From Atriophallophorus winterbourni (Eukaryota > Platyhelminthes > Trematoda > Plagiorchiida > Microphallidae), in NCBI GenBank assembly GCA_013407085.1, contig JACCGJ010001325.1, forward strand, positions 1-64,000: a DNA stretch of 64,000 nucleotides, read 5' to 3'. Below are positions 27,101-42,100 of this stretch, piece by piece. Under the pieces are notes generated by a model. The model saw nothing but the letters and a program-made list of their open reading frames with translations. It was not told the origin of the DNA and made no database searches. Position numbers and translations under genes: made by a program. Each line of letters begins with the position of its first letter. Position 1 is the first letter of the stretch.

Positions 27101-30100
27101 GCCATCTAGTTTGGTGATTGAACGTCCGCAATCAATCATATTGGCTCGGAGAATAACTATGATCTACAATCCCGTATCCGAGTTACAAGTATTCAATACT
27201 CTTTCAAACAACGTATACTCTCTATTTGATTGATGAAAGTTTAAGTCCAGTAGAAACTGTTTTCCCTAAGATAAGCGATGTGTGATAATGAGGGTTATTG
27301 ATGTATTCACACTTACAGTCTCGAAGCCCATCTTTTTAAACGTGTCACCAGTGCAATGCTTTTCTACGTTCCCAATTAAATACGTTAAATCTTGCAGTTG
27401 GAGTCACGATGTCAAAGTGTTTAGGACGGATGCTTTTCAATCTGAAGGTTCGCAACAGTCATTTGAGCAGATAGAGTAGAAGTTGAAGCAGAAATCTGTA
27501 AGTCCGGATACATTGATTTGATTAAATCTATGCTTGATTGAAAAATAAGATCAACGTGGTACGATTGTACGATTTTGAGTATTTGCCATATGCTTAAACA
27601 ACATGGCGCGTTGAAAATCAATACTTAAGTCCACGGACACCCCTAGCTCAACAAATGATTGCACAGTGTTATGCGATGGCGCGAATCGAATGGCAAGCAA
27701 ACGTGCATGATACGTGGGCTCGAGCGCATGGAACAACCATCGAGTATGCATGAAATCATCAGCCTGATGAAGGCAAAGTGCCGCACAGTCATAGACTGCA
27801 CGTGGGCTAAGATACTGCAACGTTGTCCAGACGATACGAGAACTAAGAATCGCAGTAAGAATCCAGTGTGCAGCTCACTACCGATGGTAAATCAATTATT
27901 AGCTGCACAACACAAAAATACAACCATCAACACTAGAAGTTCATGCATGGACCTACCTGTGGGCCGCGCTCTTCATCTAATTCGACTGTCATCAATGCTG
28001 CAGCACCTTTCTCGGCTACCTTGCTTTGAGATCCTTGCCAAAAGAAGTAGGCGCATTGTTCATTGGATACAGGCTCGGTGGATTTATCGTGTACATCTCG
28101 CAAGCCGACTGACAAAGTTTTCGTAAAGAAGTTCATTATTGGTCGGGGAAAAAACACGAGTCAAGATTATGTCAAAAGCGGAAACAATATCGGCGTATAA
28201 TAAACATAGATAGAAAGAGACATTGGTGGTAGATTGATGTGAACGTTGGTAGAACACAAGTGGTGTGAACTTCAAGGGAACATCACCAGATATAAAAAAT
28301 CGAAGTCCGATTAAGACATAATCGATAGTGTTGTTTCGTTGAGATGACTGTTGGCACGATGCATAAACTTTGTCGTCAAAATCAAGCCGAAAGATGGATT
28401 TGAGTCACGCGGTCAACTATCAGCAACACTTGCTCAACGGGTTAATAGGTGCGCCAGCCAACACGTACAATCACCATGAATCGAATTAGATTTTATTCAT
28501 CTTTTTCAAATGAATGAAAACCGGAATGTGACAGGGTTGGATTGATGCTGAATTCTGTCATCGAAACATTCCAGCATCAGCTGGATCAGTGCTTGAGAAG
28601 TGACCATTACGCCGCCATGTGATAAACTTATTTGAAGGCTACCCGCGCGGCACCCGTAAGTATTAGCGTACGTTGATTTCCATAAAAACATCGGTGAGTG
28701 TTTTGAACTTTCCGATGCGTGAGAAATAAAACTCCGAGACAAGTTTATTAAGTTCAGACGTTTCATTAACCAACCGTCCAGTCGCTCAGAGTTAAACAAA
28801 TAAATAAAAATTACACGAGAACAGCATAAGAGCATGTAAGTGCGGGGTTCAACTCGGAGATTAAGTCTGGAACGTGTTCCGCTGAAGGAAATTCAGTAAA
28901 TATTCAGTGGCATCAATTGGGGATAGTTCCCTGTGTAGATGAACTTTGTTCGATGGATGACGAGCTCAATCTATCGGGGAGTGTGAACTAGTTTGAGGTG
29001 CAAGCAGGTGAGTTTGCGGATTTTATTTCGATACAAGCTTCTACGGCAGGCAAGGTTAACCAGAGGATTTTTGAAATTCACGCTTCATCGGAGTAGTTCG
29101 TGCATATTGAGGAGGCAAACCTGTGAAACACGGTTATGATAACAGTAGTTCAAAAATTCATCATTCTGATTACGTAGCTTTCATTTGTTTTGTTATTGCA
29201 ATCACCGTTTCAGAACTCAGAAAGTTTTATGGTATAAAAAGCAGTAAGCTTAACAATAACCATAGGATGACGAGGTATATGAATTAAAATTATAAAATCT
29301 CTCAAAAATCAATAGGGACAGTCACATACCGCAAGGTTCATGATATACTCATCGAGTTTAGAAGCGAAAACCTCAACAGATTCCGAGCGAGTGATTTATT
29401 CAGGCAAAACGTTCCAAGTGAAACAAATTCTTACCGAGACAAAATTACGACGAATATTCAATCGAGAATGCGGAATGCTTAAAGCCTTTGAATATTTTCG
29501 TGTTCGATTAAGGCCATTGGGCTTTTGCAAGTGTTGACCGCTATAGTATTTTGTCACGAAAATTTTCCAAATTTTCTAAGCTAAATGATAAGACCAGTCA
29601 CCGAGGTTGAACTTAAGTACACACAGATCTTCGAGTAAAGATGAGGGGGTGCATTGTTTGTTAAAAAGTGCAGTAAATGAGTTATGATGACCAACCATTT
29701 ATCACGCAGAATGGCCACCGTATCACATAGGTATCACAAGAGAAAAATTGACCGTGACTGATGGAAGGCACCTCGGTCCTGGAAAATTCAGACACACGCC
29801 ATACGAGTATTTGACCAGACTCGACGCGATATCGCCTCGCGATCCCGTCCTCGTAGCGACATCCCGCGCCACCACGTCCTACAAAGCGTCCTTCCAAAGT
29901 AAGTAGCGTCGGAGCAGGAGGGGGGTCGTTGAACATCGCGTTGTAAAGCTCTTTGGCGGGATGTGGTTTGATCTCGGAATACACGGAAGTTGACTGCGAA
30001 TAAGACAAACGGGGAAAGGCTTCCACAGTACAGAATAGAATCTGAATCAGCTAGAAACACTGCAGCTATTCCCTTTGATTTGAAATTTGTACAAGTTGTT

Positions 30101-33100
30101 GACAAAACATCAATGAAATAAACAGCATCAGCTGTGCATACACTTATGTGTCGCCAGCACACACACGTCCTTTCGGATCAAAGCCCAAATACCATGCATC
30201 CGTTTTTTATGGAGACTTGATGGATGTAGTGGCTTTCGATAACAAGTTTAGCAGCAATAAAACGTATCGTCACGCATTAATCTTGAGCAATGCTGACCCA
30301 GCTTGTACGTTTCCTATTCCTATTGTCTGAGGTGATGGCCTGTAAACGCTGCAGACCTATTCGATTGGGCTTCTCGTGCTAGCTAAACTCTTCTCTATGG
30401 AGGTATTGTGCATGTTAACCTGACCAGCTGTTATAATCGATTGTTTAACTTTACTAAACAGACAACTAATCAATAATGCGATCAACAGGTGAGTTTATCC
30501 AATGGTGTGCGCAACAATTTTGGTGACGTGGATAATGCTGACTATTTCCTCGGTAACCTTGATGAGAGTTACGACTGTCAACTTGTCACACCATGAATCA
30601 ATCTCGATGATGTTACTGGTTTGCGTGACAAGTTATTTAGCTCGCTTTTCTCCAACAACCACAACAACTACGTAGTCGAAACAAGTTTCAAACAGAATAA
30701 CGCCAGGGTGATGAGACGAGTTAGAAATCAGCTTGATGGCCAAATTAACGGTACATCTGGAAAAGCATGATTTAATTCTAACTGGATTTATCTACATGCA
30801 GCTGAAGGTTCAATCGGAATTTTTTATTTCGATTTAAATTCGATAATGCCACTAGCGTGAACTTTTTGGTCTATCTATACGCACGTTTGTGCACTTACCC
30901 ACCTTCTCTCTGCATCGCCAAGCTGTTCGTGTTGATTTCAGTGTTAGGCAAAAACGAACAAATATCACTAGATCAGATATGACCACTTTTCCACCATGCG
31001 GGAAGGATGTAAGATAAAAGCATACGGGGAACAGACAAGCTGGCGACCCCGAAAGTTCGCTTGAGAGATTAAAACGGGAAATGTGGATTCGAGACAAACC
31101 AGACAAGTGATTGCATGAACCGTTGACCATAAAATGTCAGTGGAACTGCACACATTTTACTTGTTTCAAGTAACGTTGTAACATTTCAAACCACGAAGAT
31201 GAGTGATATTCGCTTTTAATTTTACGGAACTTCACAGCTACCCATAATCGTGAATAGTGAATCGATTGAACTGTGGGAGTGAGGTTAAGAGATTTGCTGG
31301 GTTCCTGTATTTTTTCAAAGTGAAATCGCAATATAGATAACAGTAAGATGACTAGAAGCGTTAAATATGTGAGCGTAATCTGAGACTACTCATCGCACAC
31401 TTCTGTGGAAGTTCACAGAAAATACGTTCGACCTGCAATGAAGAGGCAGAGCCTAGCATACAAGGATACGCGTTAGGAGGATATATGCCCTCGCAGTACC
31501 TGCGAAACTACTCCTAGAACAGTGATGAGTTCAAAACCCAACGTTCTTTTAGTAAAGACAGGTTTTATTGTCGAACTTTAGTATCTTTACGCAGGATAGG
31601 CAATTCGCTTTGTCATTTAGTTCCGGGAGATCGAGACTTCACAGCTGCCGTTAACTTCTCACGACCGTGTGAATGTTGCGTTGCGATGTATATTTTGAGT
31701 GTGAAATAAGTAATAGCAATTTTGGAAAATTGATTGACGCGGCTCCCTTTCGGGGCAACCGCAAGCTGACCGTGAATCCAAAGCCGATAATATACAACGC
31801 GTGTGTACTAAACGGTTTACTGTAAGGCGGTAAAACCTGAACCATCCGCGCAAGACACGAACGGAACCCGAATGTGTTCTATTTACAAAAAACCGTCGCA
31901 TCGTGAACACGTTGTTAATGGATAAAATAAACAAATGATGAATTGCTTTCTCCGGTTGATCTACAAAGCATGTTCTCACGCCACTGCGACGGCGCCGCTG
32001 TTGGGTCACGTGTACAGAATGCTCTTGATATAGAATGTGCTCTTGACCGCTTCGCTTGCAGGCACTGTGTAAAATGTCATCTGCAGGCTGAGAGAAGAGC
32101 AGATACTGTTCTCGGCTACTGATCATCGATCACGTCTTCAGCGTGCACTTGACATCGTTCATCCAAGTACTGCTTATCGCTGTGAGCGCTGCGGGAGAGA
32201 GGATTCCTCCTGTTCCTCGGACTGTTTAGTCATTTGAAACGCTGCGGAGCAAGAAATTCTCATCCGCTCGTGATGTACATCCATGATCGACATTAATCGA
32301 AGGACAACAACAACAATGACGACAAATGAGGCTGCCTGGAACATACTTCACCAAGCAAATGAAAACCCCTTCTAAAAGATCAAGGAGGGCGAACTCTTTT
32401 TGAATTGGCAACGCAGCTGTTCTTACTTTTTCATATTTCCGTGTCTATAGCAAACGCAAATCGGGTATGAATACGAAAATGATGATGAATATATCGTGCA
32501 TGATAAAAGCACACTGTTGTGGAAAATGTTCACGCCACTTCAACACCGTCGCCCACACTAGCAGCGTCGTCTACGGAACGTAAAGTGGTTAGGCTCGACT
32601 ATACTAGCTCCTTAAAGTTGACCTTCGGGTAGGCAGTAACCTGTGATACACACCGAAGCTTTGCAGCTTGATCCTAAATCTTTGTAAGAAGCAGCTTAGA
32701 ATCGAACACTTTGGTGACAGAGTAAAGCGTCAGCTTCGATTCGGGCATGACCGAGTATTACGCTTAACGCTTCAAAGAAGCTCAAGAAAACGCAAGACAC
32801 GCGGTGTTGTTCGACTGCATCTTGGTGTGAACTTCGTGAGTGGCGCTGTAACCCCGGAATCTGACTGCAATCAGAACCAGCAAGACCACCGATAGTCGAC
32901 ATCGACATCCATGGCTAGACATACTTGACTTAATCCCTTGAGTTCCTGGAGGAACATAGGGCCTCGGCAACTTGTCTCCACTTTGGTCTGTCCATAGCAG
33001 CCAGTTTGAAGTCGTTCCAGTTAAGTCCACACTTACGGATTTCCTCTTCACACGAGCGCTTCCAAGATAGCCTTGGGCGTCCGACCCGTCTCTTCCCGAT

Positions 33101-36100
33101 TGGGTTCCATACCAGAGCATGACGCGTGATGTCATCATAAGGTTTCCGCAAGGTGTGCCCAACCCATATCCACTTTCTTCTACTGATCTGCTGGGCGATC
33201 GGGTCCTCAGCAGCAATTTGCCACAGGTCTTGATTCCTTTTATTTTCTGGCCATTTTACCCCAATAATTCGACGAAGGCAATTATTGTGGAATGATTGCA
33301 AGCGGCCATGGCTAGGGATCGTTAAAATGGGCTACTTTTATTGATCTTAATTTTGGCGAAGGTTGGGTACACGATAGAGATAAATAGGGACAAAAAAGAG
33401 ACTTGTGAGGGTGTTAAAACAAATTTCGGTTGGTGCAAACCGTTTGTGCAACCGTGATTAAACAGCACATGATCGCAAGAAAGTTGTGGAAATCTCCTGA
33501 TCGGAAAGTGGTATCGGTTTTCTAGTACAAATTTGTGCGTGACACGTTACTACTGCACCCACGTGGCTTGTGTAAGGGGCAGCTTTCGATCTAACTCTGT
33601 TACTAAGATTAAACCATAAGCAATCCATTTCGATAGTGAAATGTAAAATTTTGCAAACAAAAAAATAAAACTAACATCGTCGAATTTCCGCCTGGACCTT
33701 GGATCACAACGGATACCGATTCGAGCGGGTTCGGGCCAATCGGTGAATTTCTCCTTGAACAAGACGGTCTCGCCTTTCTCCGTTACACGACCAACCAATG
33801 TCCATTCGGGACGCTCCGGGCCTGAGGCTGAGATGCTCTCGTGCGCTGTGGTATAAAGTTTCAGGGGAACGAAATACAGTTAGAACGGGCGAAATCATAA
33901 AATAAGACTATAGCCGAATTACTTTACACGATGAGACAGTTCCATGTTCACAAAATGCGTGACTATTGTCTGCGTCGAAACACGATGCTCCCAACTTTTC
34001 TCGCTAGAAATGCAGTAGCTTAAAAAGTCTCGTCTTTGGTTTGATAGTAAGTAAACAACCACCGTGAACGCGTCAAACCTTCACATCGATAGAAGCAATG
34101 GTTATAAAAAAACGAATGGTTTGTGGAAAAATCAAAACCGAAATTGCGTCTGAAAACGCCTCCCCTCAACCCAATTGACAAGCGTAACAATCGATAATTC
34201 CGCAAGGTATTTGCAAATATTCGAGACCGATCGGGAGTCCATAATCATGAAAATAAAGTTTGCAATGAATCGGTTATAGCAAGTTGTTGGTAACGTTTCG
34301 CTTCTGAACACAGAAGCTTCGTCAAACCAAGGATATCGATACGAACAGTGTTCAGGTTTAAATGGCATTTTCTTGACCAATCCTGAGTTCTCCAAGCTAA
34401 ACAGGGAAGATTAAGATAATTGATCACACCCCCTAATTGCTGTGTTCATCGCTAATTGTTTATTAAGTGTACAGGTGTGAACAGCGTCTGCTGACACTGC
34501 TTGCATAATCATGTGCGCATTAGGTGTTATGTTCGTTAATCCATATCCGCTGCAGAACCGAACGCCAGATTGTCGAGATATCCGCCCCATCCACCTTGTT
34601 CAGGAGAGAAGCGGTACCAAAAACTTGCTATAACCGATTCGTATCAATCAATAATTCCGTTGCCATGTTCAACGCAAGTTTACGTGATCGAGACGGCGAT
34701 AATTCACACCGTTGCAGGTGGAGAGATCATTCGCGTTTGAATAACCACTTGTTTTAGCGTGTTGAAGGAAGATCTACAGACTCACACGATAACGGATCCA
34801 ACGGATTCAACCCGCAACAAGAGAAATCATACGGCGCCGAGTAGGCTTGTTGTAGCATTTCGATTCCGGCATGGCGTATCTCCGGATCGATTTGTGATCC
34901 CGTCCACAGATATACTTCCGAGCCAAAATCGAACACGAAAGCCTGTACGAACCGAGCACACCAAAGTCACGAGTCTCAAAAGGGTGACAGCAATAGGACA
35001 CAAGGAGCACAGCACACTCACCTTGTTGGATGCTAAAAGGCTGTGACGAGGCAGAGCACCCCAGCTCGATTCGCAAGGAACGAGTTGTTCGGAGGTGACT
35101 TCGTAAATTCGAGTCGAATGCTGGATCAGCGATTCAAACAATTCATCCTCATCGGGTGATCCATACGCTACAAGGCGAAAAGAAATGGTATACGAAATTC
35201 AAACATAAAGTACGGGAAGTAAAGATATCGGAGGAATGCGTACTCCCACTCGTAATAGTGGCTCTGAATACCAAAAATCGCTCTCTGTCAATGATAATCA
35301 ACGTAACAGGATCACCGGAGCAGTCCAACCATTCTGCACAAGAGTATCATTCCCGTTTAAGCACAATTGTGATGAAATTTTTAGTTAGTTAAAAGCGAAA
35401 AACAACGAGTAAGAATTAGGTACACTTCTCAAGGCGGCTTTTGTGGTGCACATGAGAAGTGTGAGGCTTACGGGCAGTGGACAAAACTGTCCAACATGCA
35501 CACGATCAAACCAATTAGCTCTGCGGAGGAAGAAAATGTGGCAAATATTTAATATCGTCATCAAACTACAAGGTTTCATAGTAAATGATGACGACAAGAA
35601 CACGGGACAAAGGAAATTATAGATACCAGTGCATGACAGCGGTTCTGTCGCCTCATTGATAAGAGCGAACATAGCCAGTTCAGACTAAAAGAATTATCAT
35701 ACGATAGGTTCTGATCACAATGGATTCATAACGAATTCCCGAAATCGCGCATACACAAGAAGAAGGAGAAAATGAGTTTATTCGTTGACACGAATTTTCA
35801 GCAATAATGTTAATTCAACCCCGCAAAATGCTTTTCCAAAAACGTTACGTAAACACTTTTAGCATGAGGATTCACTGTCAAAATTCACGCTGTTAGTCGC
35901 CTCCTTAGATCAGGAATAGCTTTCAATTGATCAAGCAAATAGCGAGCAAGATAAGGGAGAAACGAATTCTTGAATGTTTTCATTCAGGACGACGAGATAA
36001 TGGCTTCACGTAGATGAGAACGATTTGCACACCATGAGTATCTCATGCAGTGCGTGTGCATTATCGAACACGTACAACACGTGTCCCGTAGTATCAGCGA

Positions 36101-39100
36101 GGTTAGGATGGACGGAAAATTCACATGGAACTCATGAAAACATGAGATGGATCACGAATTATTCAGACTAAGTAGGCAAATTAAAGGTCTATAGTTGAAA
36201 GCGAACCGCGAGATAAAATCCCAAAAAGTACTTATACCAAGTGGAACATCATGAACTTAAACTGTACGAAGACGGTGAAGCATTCAATTAAAAATTTTAG
36301 TTTTCCAGTAATGAATCTTCCGAGAGAATTTCAAAAAACGTAACCATTCGTGTAACGGTTAAGAAACTTGACAAAGATGAACCACTACACAACAGAATAG
36401 GCGATAATTCACCCGGATGATGCTTACTTAGTACGTATAAAAGAATAAGTTCAAACATATCCGAAATTCGAATAATAATATTAACAATGAAATTTTGACA
36501 CATGAAAACGGATACTGTAAACAAACTCACTACGAACTTCTTGTGGTTCGTTGCAACCGAGAGCTTTCCAAAACTCCATCAATGCCTGGCTCGCACGATT
36601 TTTACGCGTGTCCGTCGTTGGGTCATCGGTCGTCGTCTTCGAAAATCTCCTCGGGTCATCTCGCACGATGATCGGTTCAGATGCACCACCACCATCCGCA
36701 CGGAAGCAGAGCTCATGGTGCTTGTGAATCCAACTGGCAAGTTCTTGCGCTTTGTTGACCTCAACCACATTGGCAAATGCGCCGAGCCAAACGAAAACCG
36801 CTTCCGACGTGACCAGTACGAAACAATCGCCGGAGTTGAGCGATTCGGGTGAAGGGCACACGAGGCGCGTCTGTACGTGGCGGCGACCTGTGGCGTTAAT
36901 CCAACCCGGTCAGAAACATTGAGTGGATAACACTGTTCAACCGCTCGAGTGTAATAAAACATACAAGCTAAACCGAACCACCGCACATAAAGATAATATT
37001 TTGAGAGAACGTGCTACTATCGTTAGGTTTTCACTGTTTGAAGGGGATGGATAGCTTTCGTAAATTCTTGCATTGCGTCGACGAGGAAATTTTAGGGGAA
37101 ATCTGTAATAACAATCACCATTATGACGGGGGATATTCCCGGGACACGATGACAATCACAAGTTGAAAGGCTTCACATTAACTTTGGATTTGCGATACTG
37201 AAGATGTCGAACCGTGGTGTTGTTCACTGTTTAATTAAAGGCAATTGACTAATTGGATTTTACTCCGAGTTCCATGGGATTTATCTCACAATTGAGTACC
37301 TATAAGATTTCGGGTAGGAGCAAAACTACTGAGAGCAAACTATTCGTTCCCTCAACCGGAAATCGGAAACTGTTGCAGCAACCTTGATACATACCCTTGT
37401 TAATTGCTGTTAATCGGGCCAATCAGGGACTAACCATGCTGCCTTGGCAAGAGGCCATTTGAGCAGCACGCCGTAAGATGAGCGCTATCTAGTTAATAGA
37501 AAATCGTGCATGCCGGTTTGCAAAAGTCGAAACAAGAATGTCGGGAATGGCTTCAAAACCGATTGATCACAGAACCTAAAGCCATTATCAAATGGGCTTA
37601 TGGAACTGGTTCACGAATCTCCAGAATAGTAGGATGTCGAATTCGGAATGTAAAATAGATTGCCGAGGATTTGAAGTTTAGATGGAACATTGAAAGTCAA
37701 CGCGCTGTTTCGTTATCCATTTTGGGGCATTTTCATATAGATGCTAACAATTCAATTGCATTCAGTTTTTACATGTGAACTCGATTAGAAGGTTTAACGC
37801 ACTTCTAATGAAAGCTAAGAGATTCAACGTGACGTTGGACTCAGATTTGGTCGGTCTTTAAACGTTTAGGCTATTCCCTATCGGCACCATCAAATACGTA
37901 ACCCAACTATCCGTAATAAAATCTTTCGTCGCGACATAGACATCAAAAAACAAGTTGACGTGCATGTACGTCGCTGGTTAGGCCACGTATTGTGAAAGGG
38001 CAATCATCTTTCTCCCAACGCGGTTTTGTTTGCCACTCCCAACTCGAAATGGCGTCGTTGTGACCTTGGCCAGACTCTGACTTGGCTCAAGCAAATGAAG
38101 GCTTTGACTGTTAAAATAGCCGTGGTTGGTGCAACCCATCTTCCATGTTGGGGTCCAAGAGATCGGAATTCGCAGTGACTTTTTACTCTCAAAATCGTGT
38201 TCACTGGCAGTCTTGTTGCAGACATCTTAGAGTGTCTGATGAATCTTGTATACTGTCAGATGAAGTGGCGAGGAAAGCTTGCCATGATGCGTGACAGTGA
38301 ACGCCGCAAGAAAGCTGTCATGCTGATGTCGCTCTACTTTTTCACAACACTTGCTTGAATGTATGTCTCATTCAAGATATAGGAACCTCATCCCAGTCTG
38401 TGTCTGTGTCTAATCCTCTATTGGTTCAGCAGCTTTTTTCGTCCCACCCTTCCCAGTTATTAGAATTTGCACGGATGTGGAATTGTACAGTACTTCTGTG
38501 CTGTGCGGCTAACATCGTGCTAAATTGATTGGCCAGAGGTAGTGAGCTGCATGCAGAAACGGGCTGGAGTCTCACTACCATTTCTTATTTTTTTCTTTCT
38601 CATATCTGTCTAGGCCTGGGCAACCTGACAGTATCTTAGCCCATGTGCAGTCTCTGACTGTACGGCACTTTGCCTGGATCAGGCTTGTGCGTTTATTCAG
38701 TTATTAGAATGTTTACTATGACATGGTTGTATGGCATTTAAGCACTTGGTACTTATTACAGGTGTAATACTGTCAACGATAATGATAATGATGACTCTTA
38801 AATCCCCACCGTCTTTCTCGGTTTTCCAGATGATACCGCGGCAAATATAACGATGATAAGAACAAACCTACTAGACAAGTCCGTATTTGCATGCAATTCC
38901 ATCACACACACTTCACGACCGGTTTCGCACTGCTTGCACTCATCGAGTAGAGAAAAAACGATCAGGATCCACATGGCAAACAAGTTGTTCACGCCAATCT
39001 CGTCCAATAATGGCATACAAGTTAAAACCTTGTTCACCATTCCTCCATTGATACAACGCATGCGAATCCTGGTCGTACTGACCCTACCTGATGAGTGCAA

Positions 39101-42100
39101 ACAACCCGAAACCGGTCGCGGTGTGTAACGGAAATACATGTCAATACGGAATTTTGTTCGTGGTCATGGGTTTGAGCTCATGTGTATGGGCACATGTGAT
39201 TCATCAAGTTGGTTGCGCCAACCTTATCTAACAGGGGCGTACAAGCGGGACCTGTTAAAACTACTACGATTCATGTCCTGAAAATATGGGCTCGGTATGA
39301 AGCCCGTTAGCGAGGAGTTACTTCAAATAGAAATATTGCGTATCGCATGCTGGAACTTTGCGAAAATTATGTAACATTATAAAAAAATTCAAATCCAGAC
39401 CAGCTAGTCATTCAGTAACCTGAACAACATAATGAACAACTCGTTTCTTTGATTTTATTGTTTGAAAGAACAAGTAGGACATTTTCACTTTACGCGAAGC
39501 TAAAACACATTTGTGACAGTGACGCAATCAATAAACGACCAAATGTTGGTCAATCGATCAACGGTTCAATAAAACTACGAACGACACGAGTCCATAAATT
39601 GTCCGTTCCCGAAACAAACGTGTTACCCACTGAAAATTGATCTCCTAATTTTCCCATAACACAACAAAATAGCACAAGCTGACAGATGAACCAAATTTCA
39701 CGTGACCTCCGTTGAATATCAAGGGCACACAAAGTGCAACCTGTACTATTTAAAGGTTGGGACAACTTACCTTTTATATGTAAAAACATTACCGGTTTGT
39801 AGGGCAATAGCTGTCTTTGGTAGGAAGAGAGGGGAGCGTCGGTTTTGGAACGGCGCAATTTGCTTCTCACATTGGAAAAATCCTCACGACTGCTAAGTCC
39901 AGCAATGGCAGCACTGGCCAAGTGGGAGTGACGGTCACCTGTTTCTGGTTAAAAAAACGTTTGATGGACAGGGGTTACTGGTCAGTATTAAGTTGATCGC
40001 CTGGCCAATTGGAAAAATCAAATAATATACGTAGAATTCCTAGATGATCACGCGTTAAAAGGTTGAGAATAATCCGCTTTATTTCGTTCACTTGTCCGTT
40101 TCTTGAGGTTGGCACTAATCAGAGAAAGGATTATGATCAGGCTCTCCGAGCCCTGAAGTTGAGGCATAGATGCACAAGAATGACCTCAAAGTAAGGTGTA
40201 CGATGATAATACCAATAACGATCTGCGTCAATCGCTTAAAATAGTTCATTTTGTACTGCCCGCTTCCCTATCACGTGCAAATCACGGTGTTCGGATCAAC
40301 TTCATCAAACAGAAGTATCAGATGTCAACTTTGTTTATGAAACATCCACCAGCTTAGGGATAAAAAAACTTAGATTGTAACAGCTCTGTTCGATACGTAC
40401 AATCAGTGCGTAAACGATAAAATGTTTCGTAGGCAAAACGAAAAGCGATGAAATTTCAATTTTTGGTGCGCGAAAACTCATGATGTTAATTGGTGAGTAG
40501 TGTACGATGACTTCCTTTACAAACTCGCTTCCGGACCCAGTTCAAACGTTCCAAAGAAAGTAAGCTTCTTCTCTCCCTTTTCTATCTCTCTCTAGGCAGA
40601 ACCGACAGTAACGGTCAGGTAAAGGCACAAGTAGAGAGAAAATGCGGGGGTTTAGTGTCACTTATACACTACAAGACAGTCGAAAATTTAATTGTCTCAG
40701 AATAAACAACCTAAATGAGATATCGACATGCAGTTTCGATTCACTATGTGCGTGGAGAGTTTGAAAGCTTTGTTCAAAACTTCCTCAAAACATCTAACTA
40801 TAATATACATTTAAATGGATTGGAACAAATTGCCTTCAACATCGTACGATGAAATTTAGAGAGCTAGACACGGGCTAGGTTTTTGGTAATCTCAACGATA
40901 TTGGGACTACGATTATCAATCAGTTTGATCCCATTTCGGTCATCAGTAGCAACAGCTCAGAGTAGTAAGGCTGACTAAAGAGATTTCAGGAGCACGGTAA
41001 CTAATTGCTTGACATATTTCTAAAAACGCATCGTACCGTGCGAAATTTGCCGAGATGGATCACTCGAATTCAGAACCCGCCGCAACGGTGAGGTGATCTG
41101 ACTGGCGAGAGCATTCGACGGTCGAATTTCCTCGTACACCATTGACTGATTTGCAAGATGGGCAAGCGATTCGATTGTTTGCGGCTTCCGACGTTGTGGG
41201 CGCAGAGCACGACGAGCCTGAGCGATACTAACAGAAACGAGCAGCAGGATAGAATGTGTTGAGTGAGTTGTGACGAATGGTTGTGAACAAGGATTGTGAC
41301 GTACGTGTGAAATTGAGAGGGTGGTTGGTCAATCGATGGAGGAGTGAATTGATCGGGAGGGGGGAAATCATCGATTGCATTTGATTCTAACAATGGAGGC
41401 GGGCTAGTGAAAAAGCTGGCCAGGTTGTCATCTTCCATTCGGGGAACCATCACCTTCTGAATGGGAAATATCCAAAATTGAAATTAACGAAATTTCAAAT
41501 CTAACTGATACACATTTTGAACCAATAAACAGCAGATATAAAGGGAACGATATTCTATGTTATGCAAAGTGACCGTCAACAGCTTCAAGCGTGAGGTAAA
41601 GCAATGGGTAGTTGGGTTTCCTGAACAAGAACTACAATTGCAGCTGGAGAGAAAGCGAATCACAGACGAAACGCATTCTATTCCGAGGGATGTGGGTGCA
41701 ATATTTTCTGTTAGTGCAAGTAAAAAGTGACAGATAACGAGCACGAATCGCGTTTCCATCATCACTCATACCATTTTCTTTTGGTTTTGCTAGTCTGGGC
41801 TTAAGATGTTCGAGTGGTTTACATGCATGCATACTGTGCGTGTATACTTGCACATATTTACGTCATACCTTCATGATATAATCAACCGACCAGATTGTAT
41901 CACAGTTAGCCTAACCCGTAGTTTTTTTAGTTTTGTTCGACTATCTCATCCTGGAGGATGAGTCGGCTTCAATGAAGATTCTTGGGAATTTGGGTACAAA
42001 GCGGCGTCCCCAGCACCACTTGGCGTTTGTTCGAGTCAGCTTCTCTAGCCTTTGCACAACCAAGTGCGACCTGCAAGGCAGCAGGGAGTTGCAAGGAAGA

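Noticed and set aside
27659..28126. Plus-strand 155-codon frame
   Set aside because: Antisense shadow of the very conserved supervillin exon 16.
36502..36852. Plus-strand 116-codon frame
   Set aside because: Antisense shadow of supervillin exon 11.
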